From Accumulibacter sp032229525 (GTDB taxonomy: Bacteria > Pseudomonadota > Gammaproteobacteria > Burkholderiales > Rhodocyclaceae), in the NCBI RefSeq assembly GCF_032229525.1, contig NZ_JAVTWB010000121.1:1-64000 (forward strand): a DNA stretch of 64,000 nt, read 5' to 3'. The notes beneath the pieces were generated by a model. That model did no database searches. It saw only the letters and a program-made list of their open reading frames with translations, and was not told the DNA's origin. Of the stretch, positions 25,771 through 34,552 are shown in pieces (the first letter of the stretch is position 1; every line of letters begins with the position of its first letter). The position numbers and the translations under genes were made by a program.

Positions 25771-27057
25771 TCAGAAGGAGACCAGCCGAACGTTTGCCGC
25801 CGCCAGCCGCTCGCTCAATACCGCGAGGAAGGACTGGTAGAAGTGGACCCGGCAGGCGTCTGAAGCAGCCTGCAAAGCGCTTTCGCTGATCCGCACCAGG
25901 GCGGCCTCGGTCACGGCGACGATGTCGGCGCCTCGTCTGGGTTGTGCCTTGCCGATTACTGCCATCTCTCCGACGCACTCGCCGGACGTCAGCATTTCCA
26001 GAACCATTCCGTTCTTGAGTACCTTCAGTTCGCCTTCGGCGAGGAAGCAGAAGAAATCGCCGCGATCACCGTCTCGAATGATGACCGTGCCGGGCGAAAC
26101 GCGGGTCCATTGAGAAAAACGTACCACTTCCCATATCTCGACGTCGGAAAAGTCCGCGAAAAACGGGAACGAGCGTAGCGTCTCGAACTTCTCGAGATCT
26201 GCCATCTGGCCGACCGATACCTTTGCTTGCCGGGTACGAAAAGCTTGCGCCAGATCGTCTGAAAACTCCTCCCAGTTCGGGTAGCGAGTTTCGAGTTCCT
26301 TGCTCATCGCACGCGCCACGATGGCCTCCAGCGCCGCCGGAATATCGCTGCGCAGAGCCGAAGGCCGGCGTGGCTCGGCATTGATGATCTGGTAGATGAT
26401 GTCGTAGCTGTTGCGGCCTTGAAAAGGCAGTTGTCCGGTCAAAAGCTGATACATCACCACGCCGAGCGAGTAGATATCTGTTTGCTGATCGAGCCGGCGG
26501 TCCTGCACCTGTTGCGGGGACATGTAGGCGGGTGAACCGATCCCCAGAATCAGGGTCCGGTCGGGGGCGCCGATGATTGCCGCACCGAAATCGGAGATCT
26601 TGATGTCGCCCTGTTTTGCATCGGCACTGGTGAGGAGGATGTTGGCTGGTTTGATGTCACGGTGAATGATGCCAGCCCGGAAAGCGAAATCGAGCGCGCG
26701 CGTACACTTGAAGATAATCTCGACGATGCGTTGGACTGGCAGCAGTTTGTCCGGCGTGCAGACACTCTCCAGCGTGCCACCTGGTACGTACTCCATGACG
26801 ATGTAGCAGTAATTGTCGTCGACCACCGCGTCGTAAATCTGCACGATGTGTGGGTGCGACAGCTTGCCAATCAGTGCTGCTTCGTTGAGAAACAGCTGCG
26901 TATTCAGCCTGCCCCGCTTCGGGTCTTTCAGAATTGCCGGGAACGCCACCTTGATTGCCACTTCGCGCTGGGTAAACGGGTCGTTACCCAGGTACACGGT
27001 GGACGTTGCGCCGCGGCCGATTTCGCGGACAAGCTCATATTTGCCAACTTTCTCCAT
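25771..27057 (-). CDS. Serine/threonine protein kinase with C-terminal cyclic-nucleotide-binding domain
   Basis: 428 residues from the ATG at 27057; longer readings run into argH. The Hanks-type kinase domain spans about 8-270: Gly loop IGRGATSTVYLG, Lys in VAIKV, catalytic HRDIKPANIL, DFGAA, and SPAYMSPQQV in place of APE. Residues about 305-425 form a CRP-like cNMP-binding domain (FFADFSDVEIWEVVRF, SGECVGEMAVIG). There is no transmembrane segment, so the kinase is cytosolic and could be gated by a nucleotide or other small ligand. The phosphate-cassette GEMA is present but the Arg expected just after it is not obvious. Located 28 bp downstream of argH. Confidence 0.88.
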   Translation of the reverse strand: MEKVGKYELVREIGRGATSTVYLGNDPFTQREVAIKVAFPAILKDPKRGRLNTQLFLNEAALIGKLSHPHIVQIYDAVVDDNYCYIVMEYVPGGTLESVCTPDKLLPVQRIVEIIFKCTRALDFAFRAGIIHRDIKPANILLTSADAKQGDIKISDFGAAIIGAPDRTLILGIGSPAYMSPQQVQDRRLDQQTDIYSLGVVMYQLLTGQLPFQGRNSYDIIYQIINAEPRRPSALRSDIPAALEAIVARAMSKELETRYPNWEEFSDDLAQAFRTRQAKVSVGQMADLEKFETLRSFPFFADFSDVEIWEVVRFSQWTRVSPGTVIIRDGDRGDFFCFLAEGELKVLKNGMVLEMLTSGECVGEMAVIGKAQPRRGADIVAVTEAALVRISESALQAASDACRVHFYQSFLAVLSERLAAANVRLVSF

Positions 27058-27085
27058 TACGCTGCCGGCCTCGCTCGCAGCAAGC

Positions 27086-28471
27086 CTAACGGTGGCGGGC
27101 GCGGTCGATTGCGGCCAAAACCTGCGCCGGCGCCGTGCCGCCGACATGGTTACGAGCGGCCAGCGACCCGTCGATCGTCAGTACCGCAAAGACGTCGTCG
27201 TCCAGCAATGGCGAGAAGCCTTGCAGTTCGGCGAGGGACAGCTGCGCCAGGTCGACGCCGAGGTCCTCGGCGTGACGTACCGCCAATCCAACGATTGCGT
27301 GGGCATCACGGAAAGGTACTCCCTTGCGAGTCAGGTAATCGGCCAGGTCGGTGGCGGTGGCGAATCCTTGAGCCAGAGCAGCGCGCATGTTCGTCGGGTT
27401 GACCGTGATGCCGGCGATCATCTCGGCGAAAATACGCAAGGTGTCACTTACCGTATCGATGGCGTCGAAGAGCGGCTCCTTGTCTTCCTGATTGTCCTTG
27501 TTATAGGCCAGAGGTTGGCCCTTCATCAGCGTCAGCAACGCCATCAGATGACCGTAGACGCGGCCGGTCTTGCCGCGCGCCAGTTCCGGAACGTCAGGAT
27601 TCTTTTTTTGCGGCATGATCGAGCTGCCGGTGCAGAAGCGATCGGCAATGTTGATGAAACCGAAGCGTGGGTTCATCCACAGCACCAGCTCTTCCGACAG
27701 GCGCGAAAGATGCATCATCAACAGCGCGCTGGCGGCGCAGAATTCGATCGCGAAGTCGCGGTCGGACACAGCATCGAGCGAGTTTTCGCAGACGCCGTCG
27801 AAGCCCAGCAGGTCGGCGACGAAATGACGGTCGATCGGGTAGGTCGTGCCGGCCAGGGCTGCGGCGCCCAGGGGCAGACGGTTGGTGCGTCGTCGGCAGT
27901 CGGCAAAGCGCTCGGCGTCGCGTTGCATCATCTCGAAATAGGCGAGCAGGTGATGGCCGAAAGTCACCGGCTGGGCAACCTGGAGATGAGTGAACCCGGG
28001 TAAAGGCGTGGCGGCCTCTCTTTCAGCCAGATCCAGCAACCTGCTCTGGAACTGACGCAGCAGGGGGAGGATGTCATCGATTGCGTCACGCAAATACAGG
28101 CGGATATCGGTTGCCACCTGGTCGTTGCGTGAGCGTCCGGTGTGCAGACGTTTTCCCGCGTCACCAACGAGTGTGGTCAGGCGTTTCTCGATGTTCAGGT
28201 GGACGTCTTCGAGGTCGAGTGACCAGACAAAGCGGTCTTCCTCGATTTCGCGCACTACCTGCGCCATGCCGCGCTCGATATCCGCCAGATCGTCGGCGCC
28301 GATGATGCCCTGCCTGGCAAGCATTGTGGCGTGTGCCACCGAGGCGCGGATGTCTTGGCGCCACATCCGACGGTCGAAATTCACGGAGGCCGTGTAACGC
28401 TTGACTAGGTCGGACATCCGCTCGGAGAAGCGGCCGGCCCAAGTGTATTGGGAAGAATCCGATTGGCTCAT
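27086..28471 (-). CDS. argH: Argininosuccinate lyase
   Basis: Cleaves argininosuccinate to arginine and fumarate, last step of arginine synthesis. 461 residues with the superfamily signature GSSIMPQKKNPD (catalytic Ser loop), the substrate-binding HTGRSRNDQVATD and TPLPGFTHLQVAQPV. The start is ATG at 28471. It is divergent from the algZ/algR-type pair, the same neighbourhood found in Pseudomonas. Confidence 0.97.
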   Translation of the reverse strand: MSQSDSSQYTWAGRFSERMSDLVKRYTASVNFDRRMWRQDIRASVAHATMLARQGIIGADDLADIERGMAQVVREIEEDRFVWSLDLEDVHLNIEKRLTTLVGDAGKRLHTGRSRNDQVATDIRLYLRDAIDDILPLLRQFQSRLLDLAEREAATPLPGFTHLQVAQPVTFGHHLLAYFEMMQRDAERFADCRRRTNRLPLGAAALAGTTYPIDRHFVADLLGFDGVCENSLDAVSDRDFAIEFCAASALLMMHLSRLSEELVLWMNPRFGFINIADRFCTGSSIMPQKKNPDVPELARGKTGRVYGHLMALLTLMKGQPLAYNKDNQEDKEPLFDAIDTVSDTLRIFAEMIAGITVNPTNMRAALAQGFATATDLADYLTRKGVPFRDAHAIVGLAVRHAEDLGVDLAQLSLAELQGFSPLLDDDVFAVLTIDGSLAARNHVGGTAPAQVLAAIDRARHR

Positions 28472-28532
28472 GCGGGACAGGTTCCTGGGCTAAAATCTCT
28501 CGTAGAACCTTGGACAGGCGCCACTTTGAGTG

Positions 28533-29570
28533 ATGGCAAGTATAAAGCAAAACCTGGCCGGTCAGCCGCTGCCGGATTTCCGCAATTCCGGAGTTATCCT
28601 ACGCATCATGCTTGGGGTGAACCTGTTGGCCCTCGCCGCCGCTCTGGTTCAGAGCGAGGGAGTGAGCGACAGTCTCCAACTTTACATCGACATGGCAAGC
28701 CGGGTACAACCCTTGCTGGTCTTCAACCTGGCACTCCTGGCACTGATCGGGAAAGCCTTGCAGCGCTGGCCCGCGTGGGTCGGGTGCGCGGTGGTGTTGG
28801 TTTTGGCCGCCGCTTCAGCAATCCTCCTGTCAAGTTTCTTGTCGCCGGTGGCCTTTGACGATAGTGGTACGCAGCGCCTGATCAGGGCGGGTCTGCTGGG
28901 CGGAGCGGCGGCCGGGTGCCTGCTTTCCTACTTTGCCTTACGCGCTGCAGCGCTTTCTCCGGCGCTTGTCGAAGCGCGATTACAGGCGCTGACTGCACGC
29001 ATCCGGCCGCATTTCCTGTTCAACAGCCTGAATGCTGTCCTCTCCCTGATCCGCGCAGACCCAAAACGTGCAGAGACAGCGCTCGAGGAGTTGGCGGAAC
29101 TGTTCCGGGTTCTGATGCGCGATCACCGGGAACTGGTGCCTTTGGCCGACGAGATCGCCCTTTGCCGGCAGTATCTGGATCTCGAAAAGCTGCGTCTTGG
29201 CGAGCGCCTGAACGTCGAATGGGACCTGGCCGCCGATCTGCCGAGCGAACTCAAGGTGCCGCAGCTGATGGTGCAACCTCTGCTGGAGAATGCCGTCTAT
29301 CACGGCATCGAGCCTTCGGGCGACAAGGGCACCATCCGCGTTCACCTGGCATGTCGCGGCGATCAACTGCTCATCGATCTGACCAATCCCTGCGGCGGAG
29401 GCGCCGAACACCAGCGCGGTAACCATATGGCTCTTGACAACATCCGCGAACGATTGGCCCTGTACTACGATCTTGAAGCGCGCCTGGAGACCGGTGAAGT
29501 AGCGCTTGCCGACGGCCAGCGGGAGTATCGGGTGCGGATTGTCCTTCCTTGCCGCGGACGTTCGTCATGA
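28533..29570 (+). CDS. LytS/AlgZ-type sensor histidine kinase
   Basis: 345 residues from ATG 28533 (GTG at 28530 also possible). Four hydrophobic segments occupy about 20-145. The His_kinase domain starts with RIRPHFLFNSLNAVLSLIR, whose His is the predicted phosphoacceptor, and the ATPase part shows VPQLMVQPLLENAVYHGIEP and NHMALDNIRERLALYY. This is the AlgZ/FimS build. Its stop overlaps the regulator's ATG. In Pseudomonas the equivalent pair controls alginate and pili; the role here is not known. Confidence 0.88.
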   Translation: MASIKQNLAGQPLPDFRNSGVILRIMLGVNLLALAAALVQSEGVSDSLQLYIDMASRVQPLLVFNLALLALIGKALQRWPAWVGCAVVLVLAAASAILLSSFLSPVAFDDSGTQRLIRAGLLGGAAAGCLLSYFALRAAALSPALVEARLQALTARIRPHFLFNSLNAVLSLIRADPKRAETALEELAELFRVLMRDHRELVPLADEIALCRQYLDLEKLRLGERLNVEWDLAADLPSELKVPQLMVQPLLENAVYHGIEPSGDKGTIRVHLACRGDQLLIDLTNPCGGGAEHQRGNHMALDNIRERLALYYDLEARLETGEVALADGQREYRVRIVLPCRGRSS

Positions 29571-30346
29571 GCGTGTCGGCGACCGTTCCCGTGCTATCGG
29601 TGATGATCTGCGACGACGAGGCTCCGGCGCGCGCACGCTTGCGCGATCTGTTGGCCGATATCAGCGCGGAACTTCCCAATGCGGTGGTCGCCGAAGCCGC
29701 CAACGGTCTGCTCGCCTTGGCCGCGATCGAAGGCTTACGGGTGGACGTGGCGCTGGTCGATATTCGCATGCCCAAGATGGACGGCGTTGAGCTCGCGCGT
29801 CATTTGTCGCAGCTCGAACACCCCCCGTCGGTAATTTTCGTGACTGCCTATGACGCCTACGCGGTCCAGGCCTTTGAGCTCAACGCCGTCGACTATCTGC
29901 TCAAACCGGTGCGCGCGAGGCGCTTGCTGGACGCCCTGCAGAAGGTGCGACAAGGCCGCCCGCAGCCGCCGCTCGCGGCAATGCAGCAGGCTGCCCGCAG
30001 CCATCTCTCCTGCCACGAACGCGGTCGTCTGCTGCTGATTGCGGTGAGCGAGATCCTCTATTTCAGGGCGGATCTGAAGTACGTTGCGGCGCGCACGCGC
30101 GAGCGTGAATATCTGCTCGAGGAGTCGCTCGCTCATCTCGAGCAGGAGTTCGGCGAGCGCTTTATCCGCCTGCATCGTAGCGTGCTGGCCGCCAGGGATG
30201 TGATCACCGGTTTCGAGAAGAGCCCTGGCAGTGACGACGCAGAGACGCAATGGCAGGCGATTTTGCGCGACGTTCCCGAGCGATTGCCCGTCAGCCGCCG
30301 CCAGTGGCCCCTGCTCAAGTCCTATGCACGGCACTTGAGTAGTTGA
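29567..30346 (+). CDS. LytTR-type response regulator (AlgR-like)
   Basis: 259 residues from the ATG overlapping the kinase stop (ATGA). Receiver domain: ICDDEAPAR, phosphoacceptor Asp in ALVDIRMPKMDG, VTAYDAYAVQAF and LLKPV. The C-terminal LytTR DNA-binding domain includes EILYFRADLKYVAART and FIRLHRSVLAA. It forms a two-component pair with the preceding kinase. Position before hemC matches algR in Pseudomonas, but a cytochrome gene intervenes here. Confidence 0.9.
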   Translation: MSVSATVPVLSVMICDDEAPARARLRDLLADISAELPNAVVAEAANGLLALAAIEGLRVDVALVDIRMPKMDGVELARHLSQLEHPPSVIFVTAYDAYAVQAFELNAVDYLLKPVRARRLLDALQKVRQGRPQPPLAAMQQAARSHLSCHERGRLLLIAVSEILYFRADLKYVAARTREREYLLEESLAHLEQEFGERFIRLHRSVLAARDVITGFEKSPGSDDAETQWQAILRDVPERLPVSRRQWPLLKSYARHLSS

Positions 30347-30430
30347 TTGGTCGGCAGAGTGCGTTGCTTGCCCGACGGGCCCTCAGCGCGCTTCTTGACT
30401 CCTATCAAAGGTGCTCGGCCAGGGGTTTCT

Positions 30431-30436
30431 TATAAT
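30431..30436 (+). promoter_or_regulatory. -10 box upstream of the cytochrome c gene
   Basis: A perfect TATAAT 27 bp before the cytochrome start, without a good -35 at the right spacing (a TTGACT lies 30 bp upstream, too far). Suggests separate transcription of the cytochrome gene from algR. Confidence 0.4.
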
Positions 30437-30462
30437 TCCGCCTTCATTCCGACGAGGTCTTC

Positions 30463-31137
30463 ATGAGGCACGCCAGACGTTTCGACATACTGCTTCTCAT
30501 CCTGCTCGGGGTGGCGGTCGTTCTGCCGGCGGCGGCGCTTGATCTCGAGCGGGCGAAAGACATCTACGGACCCTGTGCCGCTTGCCACGGTCCGTTCGGT
30601 GCTGGCGGCAAGAAAGGCGAGTACCCGCGAATCGCCGGTCAATCGTCCAAGTACATCGAACAACAGTTGAAGGCATTTCAGAGCCAGCTGCGAATCAACC
30701 TGCCGATGTATCCCTACACCAGGGAGCGCGAGCTTCCCGATGAGGACATGAAGCTCGTTTCGGCCTACCTGACCCAGATCGAATTGCCGACGCGGCCACC
30801 CGTCTTCAAGGACAGTGACGATGCCTTGACGCGCTTGCTGGCGATGGAAAAAATCATGATCATCCCGCGTGCCGAGGGCGGTATCGAGAACGGCCGGGCC
30901 ATCTATCAGAAGAACTGCGCGGTCTGCCATGGCAAAACTGGTCAGGGGCGCGGCATGTTTCCAATGCTCGTTGGCCAGTACACCAACTACCTGGCCAAGC
31001 AGGTCGATGCCTATCTCGCCGCCGATCGCCCGCACGATGAAGAAGGCGCCAAGACGGGAGTGTTGTACACACTGAAGGCGGGGGATATTCAGGATGTCCT
31101 GGCCTACCTGACGGCGATCCAGGAAGGCGATCGGTAA
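30463..31137 (+). CDS. Periplasmic dihaem cytochrome c (c4-like)
   Basis: 224 residues with a signal peptide (LLLILLGVAVVLPAAALD). Two class I haem sites, CAACH near residue 43 and CAVCH near 153, each followed by a domain with GxG-type loops and a likely axial Met (INLPMYPYT, GMFPMLVGQY). The two-domain layout with conserved IAGQ--YIEQQLKAF fits cytochrome c4, an electron carrier to terminal oxidases. It sits between the AlgR-like gene and hemC. Confidence 0.85.
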   Translation: MRHARRFDILLLILLGVAVVLPAAALDLERAKDIYGPCAACHGPFGAGGKKGEYPRIAGQSSKYIEQQLKAFQSQLRINLPMYPYTRERELPDEDMKLVSAYLTQIELPTRPPVFKDSDDALTRLLAMEKIMIIPRAEGGIENGRAIYQKNCAVCHGKTGQGRGMFPMLVGQYTNYLAKQVDAYLAADRPHDEEGAKTGVLYTLKAGDIQDVLAYLTAIQEGDR

Positions 31138-31560
31138 GGGTCAAACTCGCTGCCACACTTGCCAGCACTCGCGTCCGGCTCAAGAGAGAAGGGAGTCGCG
31201 CATAACAGCTGACTTCGCCAGGTGTGGCCAGGCGTTGCGCGGCGTTGCAAGGGTAGCAGCGGAGAAGCCAGGCGCCTTGTTCGCTTTCCAGGGGGCGCGC
31301 AATTGCACAAACGATCCCGTACGCTGCTCACCTCAAGGTGTTGATGGCCGCTTTTGTCATATGGTATGTGTGTCCTCGTGGTCCCTCTGGGCGGCTTGGC
31401 GCTGCTGCGTACGGCGCCGTCGAGGACGGTGAACAAGCGTGCTAGAATCGCTCGATGATGATGATGTATTCAGGGGCGCGGCCATGCCCTTGCGTGTCGC
31501 CTGCAATTTTGAGGCTGGCCACGCACTTACTGCACCGACCGAACCGACCGGAATTCAGCC
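31138..31560. other. Non-coding region upstream of hemC
   Basis: 423 bp with no recognisable gene on either strand. A candidate promoter occurs at 31440-31448. The stretch just before hemC contains repeated CGACCG/GAACCGACC words of no clear role. Confidence 0.6.
31440..31448 (+). promoter_or_regulatory. Candidate extended -10 promoter for hemC
   Basis: TGCTAGAAT: an extended -10 (TGn + TAGAAT) without a clear -35. Transcription from here would give a leader of about 105 nt before the TTG start of hemC. Confidence 0.4.
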
Positions 31561-32508
31561 TTGAACTCAGCAAACCCAGATCAGTCTCGTATCGTCATCG
31601 CTTCGCGTGAGTCGCGCCTTGCCATGTGGCAGGCGGAACACGTTCGTGGTCGCCTGGCAGAGTTGCACCCGCGCAGTACGGTAGAGATTCTCGGCATGAC
31701 CACCAGAGGCGATCAAATCCTCGATCGTCCGCTGTCGGCAATCGGTGGCAAGGGCTTGTTCATCAAGGAGCTCGAGGTGGCGATGCAGGATGGCCGTGCC
31801 GATCTCGCGGTGCATTCCATGAAGGACCTGCCGATGGAACTGCCCGACGGCTTCATTCTCGGCGCCATCTCTGCGCGCGAGAACCCGTGCGATGCCTTCG
31901 TTTCCAATCGTTTCGCCGAGCTCGACCAGATGCCGGCCGATGCCGTGATCGGCACCTCGAGCCTGCGCCGCGAAGCGACTCTGCGCGCCCGCTATCCGCG
32001 ACTGGTGATCAGGAGTCTGCGCGGCAACCTCGATACGCGCCTCAGAAAACTCGATGCCGGTGAATACGATGCGATTATTCTGGCCGCTGCCGGGCTGATC
32101 CGACTCGGTTTGGCCGATCGCATCAAATCGGTCCTGACACCGGAGCAATCGTTGCCAGCACCGGGACAAGGCGTGCTTGGCATCGAGTTACCCTCCGCGC
32201 GTGCCGAACTGCTTGCTCTGGTGGCCCCGCTCAATGATCCTGCCACGGCGCATTGCGTGCGAGCGGAACGCGCGTTTTCCCGTGCTCTGGGAGGCAGTTG
32301 CCAACTGCCGCTTGGCGCTTATGCGGTGCTGGAGAACGGTTTGCTGTGGTTGCGCGGCTTCGTCGCCACGCCGGACGGTAGCCAACTGGTGCGCGGTGAA
32401 CTGCGTGGTGCGCCGCAAGAGGACGAGTCGCTTGGCCATCTTCTGGCCGAAATGCTGCGTGACCAGGGGGCCGGCGCCATCCTTGACAAGCTTGCTGCAG
32501 GCCAATGA
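31561..32508 (+). CDS. hemC: Hydroxymethylbilane synthase (porphobilinogen deaminase)
   Basis: Polymerises four porphobilinogen units into hydroxymethylbilane. 315 residues: IASRESRLAMWQAEHVR at the start, KGLFIKELE, HSMKDLP, the Arg-rich cofactor-binding segment GTSSLRREA and SLRGNLDTRL, and the dipyrromethane-carrying Cys in GGSCQLPLGAYA. No ATG or GTG exists between an in-frame stop at 31510 and position 31561, so a TTG start is very likely. The end overlaps hemD (ATGA). Confidence 0.96.
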   Translation: MNSANPDQSRIVIASRESRLAMWQAEHVRGRLAELHPRSTVEILGMTTRGDQILDRPLSAIGGKGLFIKELEVAMQDGRADLAVHSMKDLPMELPDGFILGAISARENPCDAFVSNRFAELDQMPADAVIGTSSLRREATLRARYPRLVIRSLRGNLDTRLRKLDAGEYDAIILAAAGLIRLGLADRIKSVLTPEQSLPAPGQGVLGIELPSARAELLALVAPLNDPATAHCVRAERAFSRALGGSCQLPLGAYAVLENGLLWLRGFVATPDGSQLVRGELRGAPQEDESLGHLLAEMLRDQGAGAILDKLAAGQ

Positions 32509-33278
32509 ACCAGTCTCTGCAGGGGAAGACGATCGTCGTTACCCGACCGCGGGCACAAGCCGCGAGGCTGGCCGGCTGGATCGCCGAGCGAGGTGGTCAA
32601 CCGGTGATCTTTCCCTTGATCGAGATCGCGCCGGCCGACGACCCGCAGCCGCTGCAGTCGGTGATTCCTCGACTCGATGATTACGCGCTGGCCATTTTCA
32701 TCAGCCCGAATGCCGTCGATTTCAGCCTGCCGGCCATTCTTGCCGTCGGGATGTGGCCCAGTAGTCTGCAGGCAGTTGCCATTGGCCAGGGGGGAGTCAG
32801 TGCACTGGCGTCTTACGGGATTGAGAACACTGTCGCTCCCGTCGATCGTTTCGATTCCGAGGCCTTGCTTGAGCTTCCTGAATTGCAGCGAGAGTGCGTC
32901 GGCGGCAAGCGGGTAGTAATATTTCGCGGTAACGGCGGACGTGAGCTGCTCGCCGACAGCTTGCGTGAACGTGGCGCGCAGGTCGATTGCGTGGCTTGCT
33001 ACCAGCGCTTGGCGCCCGACGACGGGGCACCGCTGGAGGCTCTCTGGCGCAGCGGCCAACTGGATGCTTTGACTGTTTCGTCCAGCGAGGGCCTGCGCAA
33101 TCTCTTCGACCTGCTTGACGATCCTTCGCGCGCGCGGCTGCGTACGACACCGGTGTTCGTTCCGCACCGGCGAATCGCCGAGTTGGCGCACGAGCTTGGT
33201 TTACAAAGAGTGGTTCTGACCGAAGCGGCAGATGCCGGGATAATCGATGCTCTGAACGTATATAATTGGTGGTCATGA
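32505..33278 (+). CDS. hemD: Uroporphyrinogen-III synthase
   Basis: Closes hydroxymethylbilane with inversion of ring D. 257 residues, a family with weak sequence conservation: IVVTRPRAQAARLAGWI at the start, FISPNAVDF, a central VVIFRGNGGRELLADSLRERG and CYQRLAP, then ALTVSSSEGLRNL near the end. Overlaps hemC upstream and hemX downstream, so translationally coupled to both. Confidence 0.92.
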   Translation: MNQSLQGKTIVVTRPRAQAARLAGWIAERGGQPVIFPLIEIAPADDPQPLQSVIPRLDDYALAIFISPNAVDFSLPAILAVGMWPSSLQAVAIGQGGVSALASYGIENTVAPVDRFDSEALLELPELQRECVGGKRVVIFRGNGGRELLADSLRERGAQVDCVACYQRLAPDDGAPLEALWRSGQLDALTVSSSEGLRNLFDLLDDPSRARLRTTPVFVPHRRIAELAHELGLQRVVLTEAADAGIIDALNVYNWWS

Positions 33279-34552
33279 TGAATGAAAAAACCGACCCGCG
33301 TGACGCTGTTCCTGAAGAGGCTGCCGTAGCGCCAGCCGATCAGGCGTCGTCAGCAAGCCAGTCGCAGCCAACGACCGAGACGTTGCCAGCGACCCCGTCG
33401 TCAGCAGAGACACCGTCGCCAGCAGCAGAGAGCCAGGCACCTGCAGCGAGTCAGGCACCTGCAGCGAGTCAGGCACCTGCAGCGAGTCAGGCGACGCCAG
33501 CGTGGCGCAATCCGTGGTTGGTCGTCGTTCTGGTGGCACTCGGACTGGCAGCTTGGCAGTGGGTGGAAACCCGGCAAAAACTTACCGATACCCAGCAGGA
33601 GTTGGCTCGTCGTCTTGCCGAGAGCGATACCATCGGCGCGGAGATTCGCACTTCGGCGAAGCAGGCGCAGGAACAGGTGGCTGGCGTTCTCGGCAGGCTT
33701 GGTGCCCTCGAGACGAGAATTGCCGAATCGCAAAGTCAGCAGGCGGCACTGGACCAGCTGTACCAGGACCTGGCTCGCAACCGTGATGAGTGGGCGCTGT
33801 CCGAGGTCGAGCAAGGTGTGACTCTGGCCGCGCAGCAGCTACAGCTTGCCGGCAACGTACAGGGGGCGGTGCTCGCCTTGCAGACGGCCGATGCCCGTCT
33901 GGCCGGCAGCAGTCGGCCGCAGTTCATTCGTTTGCGCAAAGTCCTGGCGGGCGACCTCGATCGTCTGCGTGCCTTGCCGGAAATCGATATTGCCAGCATG
34001 AGTCTGCGCCTGGAAAGCGTGATCAATGCTATTGACACGCTTCCCCTGCTTGTCGAGGCGCGACCCAGGGAGGCCGAAGTCAGCCCGCAAGAGGGAACCT
34101 CTGCCGCTGCGGAGCCTGTTGCGGAAGCTGCCTGGCCTTCGGTCGCCAGTGCGGAATTCTGGCAGCGCCTGGCCAGCGCCGGGTTGTGGCAGCGACTCGG
34201 CCGCGAGTTCTGGAGCGAAATCCGATCATTGGTACGAATTCAGAAGTTTGACCGTGACGAGCCGGCCTTACTGGCACCAGGGCAAGCTTTCTTCCTGCGC
34301 GAGAACCTCAAGCTCCGTCTGCTCAATGCTCGGTTGGCTTTGTTGGCACATGACCAGAGGATCTTTCGCAGTGAGTTGGAGCATACACAGGCCTGGATCG
34401 AACGCTATTTTGACCCTCGCGATGCTGGGCTACAGACGGCACAGGGGTCGTTGAAGCAGCTTGCCTCGACCGAGATCACGATCGAATTACCGACGCTCAA
34501 CGAAAGCCTGTCGGCGATCAAGACCTTCAAGCTTGGCGAGGAACGGCCGTGA
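33275..34552 (+). CDS. hemX: HemX-like membrane protein
   Basis: About 425 residues. The first ~75 residues are a Pro/Ala/Ser/Gln-rich cytoplasmic tail containing a short tandem repeat (SQAPAA); one transmembrane helix follows (WLVVVLVALGLAAWQW), then a periplasmic coiled coil (LTDTQQELARRLAE) and a helical domain. This matches proteobacterial HemX encoded in hemCDXY operons. Despite an old annotation it is not an established uroporphyrinogen methylase; its role is unclear. ATG 33275 overlaps the hemD stop. Confidence 0.88.
   Translation: MMNEKTDPRDAVPEEAAVAPADQASSASQSQPTTETLPATPSSAETPSPAAESQAPAASQAPAASQAPAASQATPAWRNPWLVVVLVALGLAAWQWVETRQKLTDTQQELARRLAESDTIGAEIRTSAKQAQEQVAGVLGRLGALETRIAESQSQQAALDQLYQDLARNRDEWALSEVEQGVTLAAQQLQLAGNVQGAVLALQTADARLAGSSRPQFIRLRKVLAGDLDRLRALPEIDIASMSLRLESVINAIDTLPLLVEARPREAEVSPQEGTSAAAEPVAEAAWPSVASAEFWQRLASAGLWQRLGREFWSEIRSLVRIQKFDRDEPALLAPGQAFFLRENLKLRLLNARLALLAHDQRIFRSELEHTQAWIERYFDPRDAGLQTAQGSLKQLASTEITIELPTLNESLSAIKTFKLGEERP
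33434..33487 (+). repeat. Three perfect 18-bp tandem repeats in hemX
   Basis: The unit CAGGCACCTGCAGCGAGT occurs three times without a mismatch, encoding the 6-residue motif QAPAAS, followed by a partial fourth copy. The repeat length is a multiple of three, so slippage would only change the length of the cytoplasmic tail. Confidence 0.9.

Noticed and set aside
27058..27147. Upstream in-frame extension of the Ser/Thr kinase
   Set aside because: It would overlap the argH end and adds an Arg-rich stretch; ATG 27057 precedes the conserved kinase start directly.
31513..31560. Repeated CGACC words before hemC as a repeat array
   Set aside because: Copies are short, irregular and few, so no CRISPR-like or tandem structure is supported.
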